From Thiomonas sp. FB-Cd (GTDB lineage: Bacteria > Pseudomonadota > Gammaproteobacteria > Burkholderiales > Burkholderiaceae_C): a stretch of 64,000 nt of DNA. The stretch spans positions 2,666,001 to 2,730,000 of the forward strand of contig NZ_JPOE01000002.1 in the NCBI RefSeq assembly GCF_000733775.1, given 5' to 3'. The notes under the pieces were generated by a model. That model saw only the letters and a program-made list of their open reading frames with translations, ran no database searches and was not told the DNA's origin. Positions 45,309-55,917 of this stretch are shown in pieces (the first letter of the stretch is position 1; each line of letters begins with the position of its first letter). The translations under genes were made by a program, and so were the position numbers.

Positions 45309-46288
45309 GGTTTGGCTCCTTCCGGCGCGGCGAGCATGTTCATAATGAGCCGGATCATGGTTTCTTTTTGATCGGGTGCGGATTCCGCGACTAGCAGGGC
45401 CAAAGCCGCGAGCCCCGTATCGTTGATGACCGGCTGACCGTTGGCGTCGAGCAGGCGGTGATTGCGATACAGGAAATCCACGAACAGGAACGCCCCGCTG
45501 CGCTTGTTGCCATCGGCGAACGGATGGTCCTTGATGACGAAGTACAGGAGATGCGCGGCCTTGCTCTCGACGCTGGGATACGCAGGCTCACCAAAGACGC
45601 TTTGATCGAGGTTTCCCAACAGGGATTCCAGTCCGCCATTGCGCTCCTGCGCGAAAAGTTCGGTAGCCTCTGCGCGCTCGATCAACTTGGCCTTCAGCAG
45701 CGCCAAGGCAGCGCGTGCTTGCGCCGTGGATGGCAAAAGGCCGCCTGCTTGTACGGATGGCTCGGCCAGCAGCCCTTCGTCGTATCGCTGAAGCAGCAAG
45801 AACGTCTGCGCGTAGCGACTGACGATCTCCGCCAGGCCGCGCCCAGCATCCGCGCTGATGTCAGGCTGCGCCGCAAGGCGCCGAACGAGGATCAGGGCGG
45901 ACTCCAATTCGCGAGCGTTGGCTTCCAGGCGTTGCCGGTTGACGGTATAGCCTTGCGTCAGGTGCTCGCGCAGGACACGGGTGGCCCACTGGCGAAACCG
46001 CGTGCCTTCGACCGACTTGACCCGGTAGCCGACCGAGATGATCACGTCCAGGCTGAAGTGCTCGACCTGGTAGGTTTTCCCGTCGCGCGCAGTATGTGCA
46101 AATTTTGCACAGACTGAATCGCGCTCCAATTCTCCCTCTTCAAACACGTTGCGGATGTGGCGCCCGATGACCGTGCGGTCTCGCCCGAACAGCGTGGTGA
46201 TCTGCTCCTGGCTCAACCAGACAGTCTCGCCCTCCAGGCGCACATCGATGGAGCCGCCATCCGCCTGATAGATGACCAGTTCGCTCAC
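45305..46288 (-). CDS. RhuM-Fic/Doc fusion protein inside the restriction operon
   Basis: Residues 1-150 are a RhuM-type domain: VWLSQEQITTLFGRDRTVIG, RHIRNVFEEGELERDSVCAK, DVIISVGYRVKSVEGTRFRQ and WATRVLREHL. The C-terminal half is a Fic/Doc domain with HPFADGNKRSGAFLFVDFL at about residue 258, the Doc-type motif with lysine after the asparagine. Genes of this kind are often found within type I restriction loci, possibly as guards or regulators. Its start and stop both overlap neighbours by 4 bases, so production is tied to the Hsd subunits. Confidence 0.88.
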   Translation of the reverse strand: MSELVIYQADGGSIDVRLEGETVWLSQEQITTLFGRDRTVIGRHIRNVFEEGELERDSVCAKFAHTARDGKTYQVEHFSLDVIISVGYRVKSVEGTRFRQWATRVLREHLTQGYTVNRQRLEANARELESALILVRRLAAQPDISADAGRGLAEIVSRYAQTFLLLQRYDEGLLAEPSVQAGGLLPSTAQARAALALLKAKLIERAEATELFAQERNGGLESLLGNLDQSVFGEPAYPSVESKAAHLLYFVIKDHPFADGNKRSGAFLFVDFLYRNHRLLDANGQPVINDTGLAALALLVAESAPDQKETMIRLIMNMLAAPEGAKP

Positions 46289-48300
46289 TGCGTCACCTGG
46301 CCCAGCAGTTCCGCAATGTCGGCTTCCACCTGTTTCAACTCCGCGTCGATCTCTTCGAGCTTGCGCGGCGGCCTGTACTCGTAGAAGAGGCGATTGAAGT
46401 TGATTTCAAACCCGACCCGCCCGATCTGGAAGTCTTTCTCGTCGCGGTAGTCCGGGTCGATGTAGGCGTCCAGGACGTGAGGCTTGACTTCCAGGGCGAG
46501 GTAGTCGTTCACGTCCTGCGTGAGCGGCACGTTCTCGTAGTCCGTTGCGTCGGAGTCCGGCACGACATCGCCCTGCGCGTTGCGCACAGGTTCGCCTTCC
46601 GGGTCGCGCACACCGAAGGCTTCGAGCAGTGCCTTGACGAACATCTTGCCCACGCGCCCGATACGCGGGTCGGCACGCCCAATCTCGTCGGCGAAGAGTT
46701 CGGCCCAGGCATAGGGCTTCACTTCGCCCATTACACCCGCGAGCGCGGTCTCCCAAGCGGCTTGTTGGTCCGGGGAGAGCTTGGCCCACTGCTTGTCCGC
46801 GCGAAGCCGATTCAGGCCGCTCTCGTCGAAACGCAGGCGCATGCGCAGCGGGCGCAGAACACGGATGCGCCGGTAGCCGAAGGTGCGGTAGTCCACCATG
46901 CGGCTGTGCTCGGCATCCTGTCCATCGGCATAGAGACAGACGATCTGGTCGCGCTGCGCGTCGCTGATGATGCGGCGCTTGTTGCCCTCATTCTTGATCG
47001 AGTTCCAAAAGGACGAGGCATCGATCAACTGGACTTTGCCTTGCCGGTGCTCTGGCTTCTTGTTCGACAAGATCCAGAGATACGTTCCGATGCCGGTGCG
47101 AAAGAAGATTTCGGTCGGCAGCGCCACGATGGCGTCCACGAGATCGTGTTCCAGTAGCCAGCGGCGGATCTCCGACTCCCCCGACCCGGCGCCGCCGTTG
47201 AACAGCGGCGAGCCCGACAGGACGATGGCAGCGCGCCCACCCCCCTTCTCGGGACGCTCCAGCTTGCTCGCCAAGTGCATCAGGAACAGCATGGAGCCGT
47301 CGTTGATGCGCGGCAGGCCAGGCCCGAAGCGGCCCGCATCGCCGCGTTTGTGCTCGGCCTCGACCTCGGCTTGGTCCTTCTCCCACTTCTTGCCAAAAGG
47401 GGGATTGGAGAGGCAGTAGTGGAAACGCTGCCCGGCGAACGCATCGCGTGAGAGCGTACTGAAGGGGCCTGCGATGTTCTTGGACAGGTCGCGCCCCGGA
47501 TCGCTCTCCAGGGTGCGCAGGAGCATGCCGGTCACCGCCACCGCATGCGTCTCCGGCTCCAGTTCCTGGCCGTAGGGAACCAGGATCGGCGGAGCCTTGG
47601 ACCGGTTGCTGTACGCAGCAACATGGTTCATGGCGTCCGAAAGGAAGCCACCCGTGCCGCAGGTCGGGTCGTACAGGGTGCGGATCAGGCCGGGGTTGGC
47701 CTCGAACAACTGGTCGTCCGGGTCCAGAACCAATGCGGTGGCCAGATGCACCACGTCGCGCGGCGTCATGAAATCCTCGGCGCCCTCATTCACCTCTGCG
47801 CCAAAGCGGCGGATCAGGTGCTCGTAGACGTTGCTCATCGCACGGTCAGGGACCTCTGAGGGGTGCAGGTCGATCTCGGCGAAGTTCTTGCAAATCTTGA
47901 ATAGCAGCCCGGCCTTGTCCAGCCGGTTCACGGTGTTGCTGAAGTCGAACTGCTCGAAGATGACTCGGGCGTTGTCCGAAAAGTGCGCGATGTAGTCCTG
48001 GTGGTTCTGGCGCGTCTTCGTGCCGCCAAGCGACGCCAGCGAATACTCGGACGTGTTGTAGAAGGGAAAACCTGCGATCTGCCGCAGGATCAGGTCAACG
48101 TCGAGTTCGCTTGTCCGGTGCGCCAGGTAGGTCTGACGCACCGACTCTCGCGTTGGCTCCAGCACGCACTCAAGCCGCCGCAGCAGCGTGAAGGGCAGGA
48201 TGACCTTGCCGAAGTCCGTGTGCTTGAAATCACCCCAGAGGTCTTCGGCGTTCTTCCAGATGAAGTCTGCGAGGGTCGAGGTGGTTCCGTTTCCTGCCAT
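46285..48300 (-). CDS. hsdM: Type I restriction enzyme, M (adenine methyltransferase) subunit
   Basis: HsdM methylates adenine in the target. The protein has 671 residues. The N-terminal helical domain reads LADFIWKNAEDLWGDF, and the methyltransferase core has LYDPTCGTGGFLSDAM (SAM-binding), FHYCLSNPPFGKKWEKD (N-P-P-F catalytic motif) and IVALPTEIFFRTGIGTYLWI. A C-terminal coiled segment (KLEEIDAELKQVEADIAELL) joins HsdS. The ATG at 48300 has GGAG 6 bases upstream and is preferred to the TTG at 48312. First gene of the operon. Confidence 0.95.
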   Translation of the reverse strand: MAGNGTTSTLADFIWKNAEDLWGDFKHTDFGKVILPFTLLRRLECVLEPTRESVRQTYLAHRTSELDVDLILRQIAGFPFYNTSEYSLASLGGTKTRQNHQDYIAHFSDNARVIFEQFDFSNTVNRLDKAGLLFKICKNFAEIDLHPSEVPDRAMSNVYEHLIRRFGAEVNEGAEDFMTPRDVVHLATALVLDPDDQLFEANPGLIRTLYDPTCGTGGFLSDAMNHVAAYSNRSKAPPILVPYGQELEPETHAVAVTGMLLRTLESDPGRDLSKNIAGPFSTLSRDAFAGQRFHYCLSNPPFGKKWEKDQAEVEAEHKRGDAGRFGPGLPRINDGSMLFLMHLASKLERPEKGGGRAAIVLSGSPLFNGGAGSGESEIRRWLLEHDLVDAIVALPTEIFFRTGIGTYLWILSNKKPEHRQGKVQLIDASSFWNSIKNEGNKRRIISDAQRDQIVCLYADGQDAEHSRMVDYRTFGYRRIRVLRPLRMRLRFDESGLNRLRADKQWAKLSPDQQAAWETALAGVMGEVKPYAWAELFADEIGRADPRIGRVGKMFVKALLEAFGVRDPEGEPVRNAQGDVVPDSDATDYENVPLTQDVNDYLALEVKPHVLDAYIDPDYRDEKDFQIGRVGFEINFNRLFYEYRPPRKLEEIDAELKQVEADIAELLGQVTQ

Positions 48301-48575
48301 GTCGTGCTCCAACCATGTATTGCACGAAACAGCCTATCAGAACGATTACTCATGTCAACCAGAAATTGCACGCGACGGATCTTCCGCCATGCTGCGGCCT
48401 ACACTGGTCATCCAACCGCGTTTTGCACAAATCCCCCTAATGACTGAATCACACCGTGTCAGGGCGGTTCAGACGGTGTCCGCGGCAAGGTGGCCAATTA
48501 TGTAACGCCCCATTCATCCCGTAAGGAAGGATGACTTCTGCCGCCCTTCCCAACGATGCACTGCTGCGTATTTCA
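48301..48575 (-). promoter_or_regulatory. Upstream region of the hsd operon with repeated ATTGCACG
   Basis: No gene is present. ATTGCACG occurs at 48319-48326 and 48365-48372, 46 bases apart, the first just before the hsdM start and the second within the likely promoter. They may be sites for a regulator of the restriction operon. Confidence 0.35.
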
Positions 48576-48815
48576 GCCCATCGTGGACGGCGTTTCAGTC
48601 TCATCGTGGACGCTGATTCAGCTTGATCGTGGACGGGGGGGGGGGCGTGCAAGTGATTCCTTGACCGGGCCTAGGCTGGTCGCTTTTTCCGAGCGACGCC
48701 GATGCCCACAACAAGAATCACGATGCGCCAGATCCGAGAGACATTGCGCCTGCCTCTGCAGGCAGGATTGACCTACAGCGAGGTGGCCGGCAAGGCGCTG
48801 CCGTTTACTTTATGC
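48575..48815 (+). mobile_element. IS21-family left end with IstA start, truncated
   Basis: TCGTGGACG occurs three times, at 48581, 48604 and 48627, exactly 23 bases apart; such repeated binding sites mark IS21 ends. A G-tract follows. A frame from 48702 (MPTTRITMRQIRETLRLPLQ, then AGLTYSEVAGKAL) is the helix-turn-helix start of IstA, which breaks off at about 48800. The remaining 277 bases to the next gene hold nothing recognisable. Confidence 0.7.
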
Positions 48816-49092
48816 GGTCCTCGGAAGCAGGCCGGTTTTGGTCCGCCGTTTGCGGAAGTTGGATTGCCGAGGGTTGCGCCAACACATCGCGGGTGCACGG
48901 AATCCACGTGTTTTCATGATCTGGATCATCAAAACAGCATCCGCATCCTCCCGCAGGGGCCGTTCCGCCCAAAGACGCTTTAGGATGCCGCATCGGCTTC
49001 GGCGTTGGGATCGCAATCCCTTGTTGTGGCCTCCGTCGCCGGGCTTCGGGCCATCGTTGCGGCGGCCCTTCCCCCTATGCTCGCGTGTAACC

Positions 49093-49335
49093 ATGGTCAT
49101 CGACATGTCGGATCTCTGCGCCCATTGGGACGTTCACGGCAACGTCCAGGTCTGGGCAAACGATCGTGTGGTATCAACCGTGAAGGTCCTGCAACGCGGC
49201 ACGCCGCAATCATTGCCCGCGGCCGCCGATCGGGTGGAACGCATGGCACGCGACCCCGCGTACCGTTTCGCCATCCTGGCCCTTGTTCACGGCCAGGTCC
49301 GACCGGTCAGGCATGCCAAGCCACCGTCCGCTTAG
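49093..49335 (+). CDS. Small protein of unknown function
   Basis: Eighty residues: MVIDMSDLCAHWDVHGNVQV, then VKVLQRGTPQSLPAAADRVE and a basic tail. No motif is recognised. It precedes the large signalling gene by 250 bases on the same strand; codon use looks normal for the region. Coding status is moderately likely. Confidence 0.35.
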   Translation: MVIDMSDLCAHWDVHGNVQVWANDRVVSTVKVLQRGTPQSLPAAADRVERMARDPAYRFAILALVHGQVRPVRHAKPPSA

Positions 49336-49587
49336 CGCTGCGCAAGCCAACGCTGCTTTTGTGCACGGAACTGCGCTGCCAGCGCTTGAGCCTCGCGCAA
49401 AAGGCTGCGATGGTTGCGCTGGGAGCGCCGTGTGGAGACCGGCCAGTGGTCCGATGTCTCCTTGTGGGATGGTGCATTACAAACGCGGTGAGCATGGCAT
49501 CGCGCTGACCAGGCGCGCGCATTCCCCCGCATCCCGCGAGCTGCAGCTCCTTGTGTTGACCAAAGCCAACGCGCGGCAAACCTGACC

Positions 49588-52500
49588 ATGCGCTTGCGCC
49601 TTCGGCTGCTCGCGCAGGGTCTGATCTTCATCCTGCCCGTCCTGCTGGTGACGGTGTGGGGACTGTGGGCCGAGCGCAATCAATACCACCAGGTCAAGGA
49701 CCGTGTCGTCCAAGAAGCCCTGCGCGAAGCATCCACCGATGCGGACACCGTCGCCAGTCGCCTTCAGACGCGATTCACCGAGTTGCAGTTTGCCGCCGTG
49801 GCCCTTCACGGACCCGACGCCGACCCGGCGTCCCCGGACCCCCAAGCGGTGCAATCCCTGCGCCGCCTCATGGCCTGGCATCCGGGTTTTGACGCCGTCA
49901 ATCTCGAGGCGCCAGACGGCGCCGTCCTGTGGTCGACCGAAGTCCGTCGCCAAGCGCCGTCCGTCGCCGCACAATTGCTGACACCGCTGGCATCCAATCC
50001 CAATTTCCTGCTTGGGGCAAGCCAATCCGTTGGCCCGGCGCGCATGCACGTCTTGGCCATGCAGTATCGGGTTCAGGATGCGCAAGGCCAGACCCGGTAC
50101 GTCATCAGCGCTCCGTACCGACTGGATCGGCTGCTCGCCTTTTCCGGGCCCGGCAGCCCATGGGAGCTCACCGCCTTCGACGTGCGCAACCATCGCGCGC
50201 TGGGCGTGTGGCAGCGGGGCAGGTGGACTTCGCCCCGAAGGCGGCTGCCGCCACTGCGGTTGAAGTTGCGGTGCCAGGCTATCCGCTGATCGTGGGAGCG
50301 AGTTGGCCATCCGGGCTTGTATGGCATCGGTATTGGCGAAGCGCGCTGATGCGCTGGATCTTCGAGGCGGGGACCATCCTGCTACTCGGCCTCGCCAGCT
50401 TGAGCGTACGTCGCCAGGTTCGCCAACGCGGTCGCGATGCCAGGCGCCAACGCCAGCTGGCGGACTTCAACGCCATGCTGGCGCAAGTCAATCAGACCAT
50501 TGCACGCGCCGACGACGAGTCGTCCCTTCTCACGACTCTTTGTCAGACCACCGTCGAGCAGGCCAACCTCAAACTGGCCTGGATCGGACGACCAGGAGAG
50601 ACGCAAAACGTCGAAGTTCTTGCCGCAGCGAGCAAGGCCCAGGGCCGTCTGGGCGGGCTCGCAGAGGCCGGTCCGCCGGGCGTGCCGGAGGCTCGGGAGG
50701 CAATCGGGCGCGCATGGCGTGATGGGCGCAGCGTGCGTATGCCAGTCGTTGCTTCTTCGCAATCCGCGCAACCCGACGGACCTGCAAACCCCTCCAACAT
50801 CCGCTCCATAGCCGTTCTACCCATCCGCCGCAGCGGCACCATGTGGGGGGTTTTTGCGATGTACAGCGCACGCGCTGGGCTCTTCGGCAGCATGGCGGAG
50901 TCCCTGCTCGACCGGCTGGCCTCCGATGTCTCCAGCGGCCTTGATCGCATCGACCTTGCGCAGCGCGCACGTCATGCTGCGTTGTTGCGTGAGGTGCTTC
51001 TGGACAACGCGGTTGCCGGCATTGCGCTGACGCGGGGGCGTCGCATTGTCGATGCCAACTCGCGATTTGCAACCCTGCTCGGGTACCCCGACAAGACGGC
51101 ATTGATCGGTCAGGCCACCGGCATTCTCTACCCCGATGAAAGCGAGTTCGCGCGGATCAAGGCCCTGTACCCGGAACTGTACGCGAAAGGCTCCGTCCAG
51201 CTGACGAGCGTACGCCTGCGGCGCCTTGATGGGGGCCTCATCACGTGCGACCTGTCGGGCGGCGTCGTGCAGGACGTCAAACAGGCCCTCGCCGTGTGGA
51301 CCATCGTCGACGTGACCACGCGGGATCGGCTGCAGGCGCAAATCGAGCACGAGGCTCTGCACGACCCGCTGACGGGGCTGCCCAACCGACGGGCGCTGGA
51401 AGCACATCTTCCCAAGGCGATCGCGCGTGCACAGCGCAACGGCACAGCCCTGGCTGTGGGCATGATCGATCTGGATGATTTCAAGCCGGTCAATGACACG
51501 TGGGGCCATGAGGCCGGTGATGCGCTTCTCCAGGAATTGGCCAAACGACTACGAGCCGAGTTGCGCGTGTCGGATGCGCTCGCCAGACTTGGAGGCGATG
51601 AGTTCATCGTCGTGGTCGAAGATCTGGATGCATACCAAACGACAGCCGAACTTGCCCGGATTGCCGAGCGACTGCATCACGCGGTGGAAACCTCGGTGAG
51701 CGTTGCCGCGGGACACACGGCAACGGTCGGCTTGAGCATGGGCCTGGCACTGTTCCCGGCAGACGCCATGGATGGCGATGCGCTGATGCGTCTGGCCGAT
51801 GCCGCGATGTACCAGGCCAAGATGCACAAGCATGACGGCACATCCTGGTGGCGCCTGTCCAGCGTGAGTTCAACCGCCCCGGAGCGCGAAACAGGGTTCG
51901 ATGCCTACGGCCGGGACGCTGCCGTCCTCCTGGACAAAGCCCATGCGCATGTCGCCCATGTTTCAGAGCATTTTATCGACGCGTTCTACGCCGACCTGGG
52001 TCAAGAGCCCCTGTCCAAGGACATTCTGGCGAACCTTGGCACCACGGACCTCGCGGCGCTCAAACAACGCCAGGCCGATCACCTCCGCCTCATGCTCGCC
52101 CCTGACACGACTCTGGCGGACGTGCAACAGGCGGCGAAGCGTCTGGGCCGCACCCACGCCCTGGTTGGCGTCAGTAGCGCGCTGCTGGTGCATTCCATGG
52201 CCTTGTACCGAAGACTGCTGACGGACCATCTGAACCAAGTCCTTTTGCCGGCGCGGGAGCGCTACCGGATTTTGCTGGTCGCCGAAAGACGCCTTCAGGA
52301 CGACATGCAAACGCAATTGCATGTTGCTGATGCAACCATCGGTGCCTATCTGGACGTCCTGGCGACCCCCCTCCCGAGGTATGGACGCTTACTCGCCGAT
52401 GTTCGCCCCCTGGAGCTTGCGGCCCTCGCGCAACTCCCCGGAATTCTTGGAGCACTCCTGATGCGCCCGAACACGCTCGGGGCACTCTCGGTCGAGAACT

Positions 52501-53900
52501 GCGCCGGCTCGCGAGGGGAGGACATCGCAGCGGTCCTTCGCGCCCCCGAGTCGCAGATTGTGATCCATGACCCGGCCGATCCGCGCAGCACCAACGTCAT
52601 CGCCCAAGCCTGGCGGCGCGGTGAGATCACAGGACTGGCGTCTTTCACGCGCGATCCCAGCCATGCCTTTTGGCGCGAATCGGCGCAGGCGCTCGGCCTG
52701 CGATCCGTGCTTGCCATTCCGCTAAGCGACGCATCGGACCATATTGTCGCCGTGCTTGCACTGTACGGCGCCTATCCGGGTCAGTTCGAATCGGCGGTGA
52801 TGCGGCAAATCGCTCGGGGAATCCAGCAGCGCTGGGAACAGGTGGGGTTGCGCTGCAGCGCGCCCGCGACCGTCGTGACACAGGAACGTGCGGAGATTTT
52901 GCGCCAGCAGCTTTTTTCGGGCGGCTTGCGCATGTTCATGCAACCCATCGTTGACTTGCGCAGCAGCCAGCTGATCAAGGTGGAGGCACTGGCTCGCTTG
53001 GAGCTGCCTGACGGGTCGATCATTGCGCCTGGTGTGTTCCTTCCCCTACTGGGGGAGACCGAGTTGAGCCGTCTCTTCCGCATGGGGCTGGACATGGCGC
53101 TTGCGCATCTCACTTTGTGGGATGCACAAGGTCTGCGTATCGGTGTGGCGGTCAACATGCCCCCCAGCGTGCTGCGCGACCCCGAATGTGCAGTGTGGGT
53201 CGAGGACATCCTTCGCCTGCACAAGATCGAGGCGGACCGGCTGACCCTGGAATTGCTGGAGACGCAAGCTCTGGAGAGCGGAGCGCAGGATGCAGCCCTC
53301 TCTCAGATTAAGCACCTCGGCTGCAAACTCGCCATGGATGACCTGGGCTCGGGCTACAGCAGCTTGCTGCGCCTGACGAGCGTATCGTTCGACATCATCA
53401 AGATCGATCAGGCACTGCTCACGCGCATCCGTCAAAACCCCCTTGAGACCTTGGGCCTCATGGTCACCATCATCCAGATGGGGCTCGATCTTCGCCGGGA
53501 TGTGGTCGTCGAAGGCTTGGAGGATGCCGGAATGATCGAAGCGGCGTTACTCCTGGGTGCGCAATATGGGCAGGGCTTTGGCTTGGCCAGACCCATGCCG
53601 CCGGATCAAGTCGTGGCATGGCGCGCCTGCCTCCAAGCGCCAGCAAACCCGTTCAGGATTCGGACCTACCTGGGAGCCCTGGCCTATTCCTGGCTCCGCA
53701 TGCGCGGCGAAGCGCAGGGACAGTCGTTGGCACCCCACCCGGTGGCGGACTTCTTACGCACGCGCGGCCTCCACACCAGCCCCGCCGCCCAGTGGTACGC
53801 CCAGGTCCATGCCAATCCCGGCGACCTCGACACGGCCCGCAAACTGCTGGACTGGTTCGTGGCACAAGTCCAGAAGGAAGGGCCGCATGGTGACGCCTGA
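49588..53900 (+). pseudogene. Membrane GAF-PAS-GGDEF-globin-EAL protein, interrupted by a one-base deletion
   Basis: It would make and break cyclic-di-GMP. The first part (49588 to ~50215) has a transmembrane helix (LIFILPVLLVTVWGLWA) and an extracytoplasmic sensor. The rest lies in another frame: second membrane helix (FEAGTILLLGLASLSV), GAF, PAS (IALTRGRRIVDANSRFATLL), GGDEF with intact RLGGDEF, a globin-coupled-sensor-like domain with the proximal-histidine motif LGRTHALVGV, another GAF-like stretch, and EAL with KVEALARLELPDG and DDLGSGYSSLLRL. Comparison with the paralogue at 57771 shows that one G is missing from the run GGGG at 50216-50219. If this is a real mutation, the sensor is cut from the catalytic part. 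Confidence 0.85.
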
Positions 53901-54095
53901 TGCCCTGGCGGGCGACTCGACGAACGATTCAATTCTGGGCTGCCTCACGTTCAGGTGCTTGGGCACCTCCACTCGGCGAGCGGGAGGCGGCGTTCGCACG
54001 CGCGACCATGCCAGGCGCCGCAGCGCTTTGCGCGTCCCGGACCTGTACCTGCCAGAGTTGCCCAAGCGCCCGGGGATCGGCCAGGTGCCAAACGC

Positions 54096-55268
54096 ATGAT
54101 GCCCATGATCTATCTTGACCACAACGCAACCACCCCCGTGGCAGCCGAAGCTCTCCAGGAGATGCGTGACGTGCTCGAACGCGTCTGGGCCAATCCCTCG
54201 TCTGCTCACGGCCCAGGCCAGGCGGCACGGCGCGTGCTGGCGGACGCGCGGACTCGGATTGCACGTTTTCTGGGTTGCGGCCCCACTGAACTGGTGTTCA
54301 CCAGCGGCGCCACGGAGGCCAATCACATGGCCGTGCTCGGTGCCTGCAATGCGCGCCGCCGCGGGGCCCATTGCGGGCGCCGCAGGCTGGTGCTGTCCGC
54401 CGTTGAACATCCATCCATGATGGCGTTGGCCGCACGTGTGCGCGACAGCGGATGTCCGGTCGACGTGATCCCGGTGGACGGTGAAGGCCGCCTCGATCTG
54501 CAGGCCGCGCATGCGTTGATCGACACGGACGTAGTGCTGGTCAGTGTGATGGGCGCCAACAATGAAACGGGGGTGCTCATGCCTGTGGCGGAGTTGGCCG
54601 AGATCGCCCACACGCAAGGTGCGCTGCTGCACGTCGACGCCACGCAAGTCGTGGGCAAGAGCGTGCAGCGCTTTGCCGATAGCGCAGCGGATCTGTGGTC
54701 GGTGTCGGCGCACAAGTTCAACGGTCCGAAGGGGGTGGGAGCGCTCGTGGTGCGCAAGGGGCTGGACTGGCCGGGGCTGCTGGCAGGAAACCAGGAGCGC
54801 GGGCGCCGAGGCGGCACCGAAAACCTGCCGGGAATCGCGGGATTCGCCGCTGCTGCCGAGGGTGCGGCGCTCGACTTGGCCGCCGACGTCGATCGCATGA
54901 CCGCACTGCGCGAGCGTTTCGAATCGGGGCTGAAACGGTGCTCGGCGCAACTGAATGCACCACTGACGATCTATGGCTGCGCCGCACAGCGCCTGCCCAA
55001 TACGAGCTTGGTGCGTTTTGGAGAACTCAAGGCCGAGCACGTGCTGCGCGCGTTGGAGCGCACAGGGGTGATCGCCGCATCGGGCTCGGCTTGCTGCAGT
55101 GGCAGGGACTTGCCATCCCATGTGCTGCTGGCTCAAGGCGAGAGCCCCCAGCACGCACGTTGTGCGGTGCGGTTTTCGCTCGGACGCCACACCACGTCCG
55201 AAGAGATTGACGCGGCACTGCTCGCGGTGCAGCGGGTCCTCGGATCATTGCTGAACACGCGTCACTGA
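54096..55268 (+). CDS. nifS: Cysteine desulfurase, NifS/IscS family
   Basis: This PLP enzyme takes sulfur from cysteine for Fe-S clusters or other cofactors. The protein has 390 residues: MIYLDHNATTPV, FTSGATEANHMAV, VEHPSMMALA, NETGVLMPV, HVDATQVVGK, then the PLP lysine in SAHKFNGPKG, NQERGRRGGTEN and the catalytic cysteine in ASGSACCSG. The start is one of three close ATGs (54096, 54099, 54105). It stands alone without iscU or iscR and between signalling genes, so it may be a specialised copy. Confidence 0.9.
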   Translation: MMPMIYLDHNATTPVAAEALQEMRDVLERVWANPSSAHGPGQAARRVLADARTRIARFLGCGPTELVFTSGATEANHMAVLGACNARRRGAHCGRRRLVLSAVEHPSMMALAARVRDSGCPVDVIPVDGEGRLDLQAAHALIDTDVVLVSVMGANNETGVLMPVAELAEIAHTQGALLHVDATQVVGKSVQRFADSAADLWSVSAHKFNGPKGVGALVVRKGLDWPGLLAGNQERGRRGGTENLPGIAGFAAAAEGAALDLAADVDRMTALRERFESGLKRCSAQLNAPLTIYGCAAQRLPNTSLVRFGELKAEHVLRALERTGVIAASGSACCSGRDLPSHVLLAQGESPQHARCAVRFSLGRHTTSEEIDAALLAVQRVLGSLLNTRH

Positions 55269-55311
55269 CGGCAATCTCCAGAGCAGAAGCGCGTCGCGGA
55301 AATCCTAGCGT

Positions 55312-55760
55312 TTAAACCTTCACGACACGACCGATAGTCAATGCCGAGGCACATCGGACGAGGCCGGTGCCAACAACACCATAGGCGCCGACCTGCGAAC
55401 CGCCTTGGAAATGGCAAGGGCAGATCGAGCCATGGCAGATTGTCAGGTTCATCGCATGACCGCCTGGGCCGATGCCCGAGGTCACGCACGCCATCACCAA
55501 GGGTGCGTCGCGGCCTTCTCGACGGACGTACCCGCCGCCGGCCCCGGATTGGAAACCCAGGGATGCGGCTCGGTGGTCATCGAAGACCGCAGGATTCGGG
55601 CTGTGCAGGTGGAGACGAGGCCAGTGTCGTTGGACTGACCGCGCGCAAGAACGGGGGTGGAGCCCAGCCCGTGAGGTTGACGTCGTTGCCGATGCGGCCC
55701 CCTCGTGCCGATCGTTGGCAACAGGCCGATCAATTTTTCGTTGGCGCCAAAGGTCGACAC
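55312..55760 (-). pseudogene. Unrecognised, probably broken gene; related fragment at 63004-63215
   Basis: In one minus-strand frame the sequence reads LGFQSGAGGGYVRREGRDAP, MACVTSGIGPGGHAMNLTIC and GAYGVVGTGLVRCASALTIG, then VVKV and stop. It is glycine-rich with short strands, in the style of PAAR-like or spike-tip proteins, though no family signature is certain. The 5' end has no clear start. A worn relative (GHGPCGHALNVTL) is present 7.5 kb to the right. Confidence 0.3.
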
Positions 55761-55917
55761 GACTGACCTGCTGACATCCGAGTCAATGGGCTGGCCGGAC
55801 GGCGCCTCCGCGCGTGAACAATTTCACACTTTGCCCAATTTTCGTCTGCCGCACCTGGCTTGTTTGCGCGAGATCATGGATTTCGCGCAGCCCACGGGCC
55901 TAGGCTTCGTGTCACAC

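Noticed and set aside
53754..55190. 478-codon minus-strand frame opposite nifS
   Set aside because: nifS motifs are complete on the plus strand; the antisense frame has histidine- and arginine-rich composition typical of a shadow.
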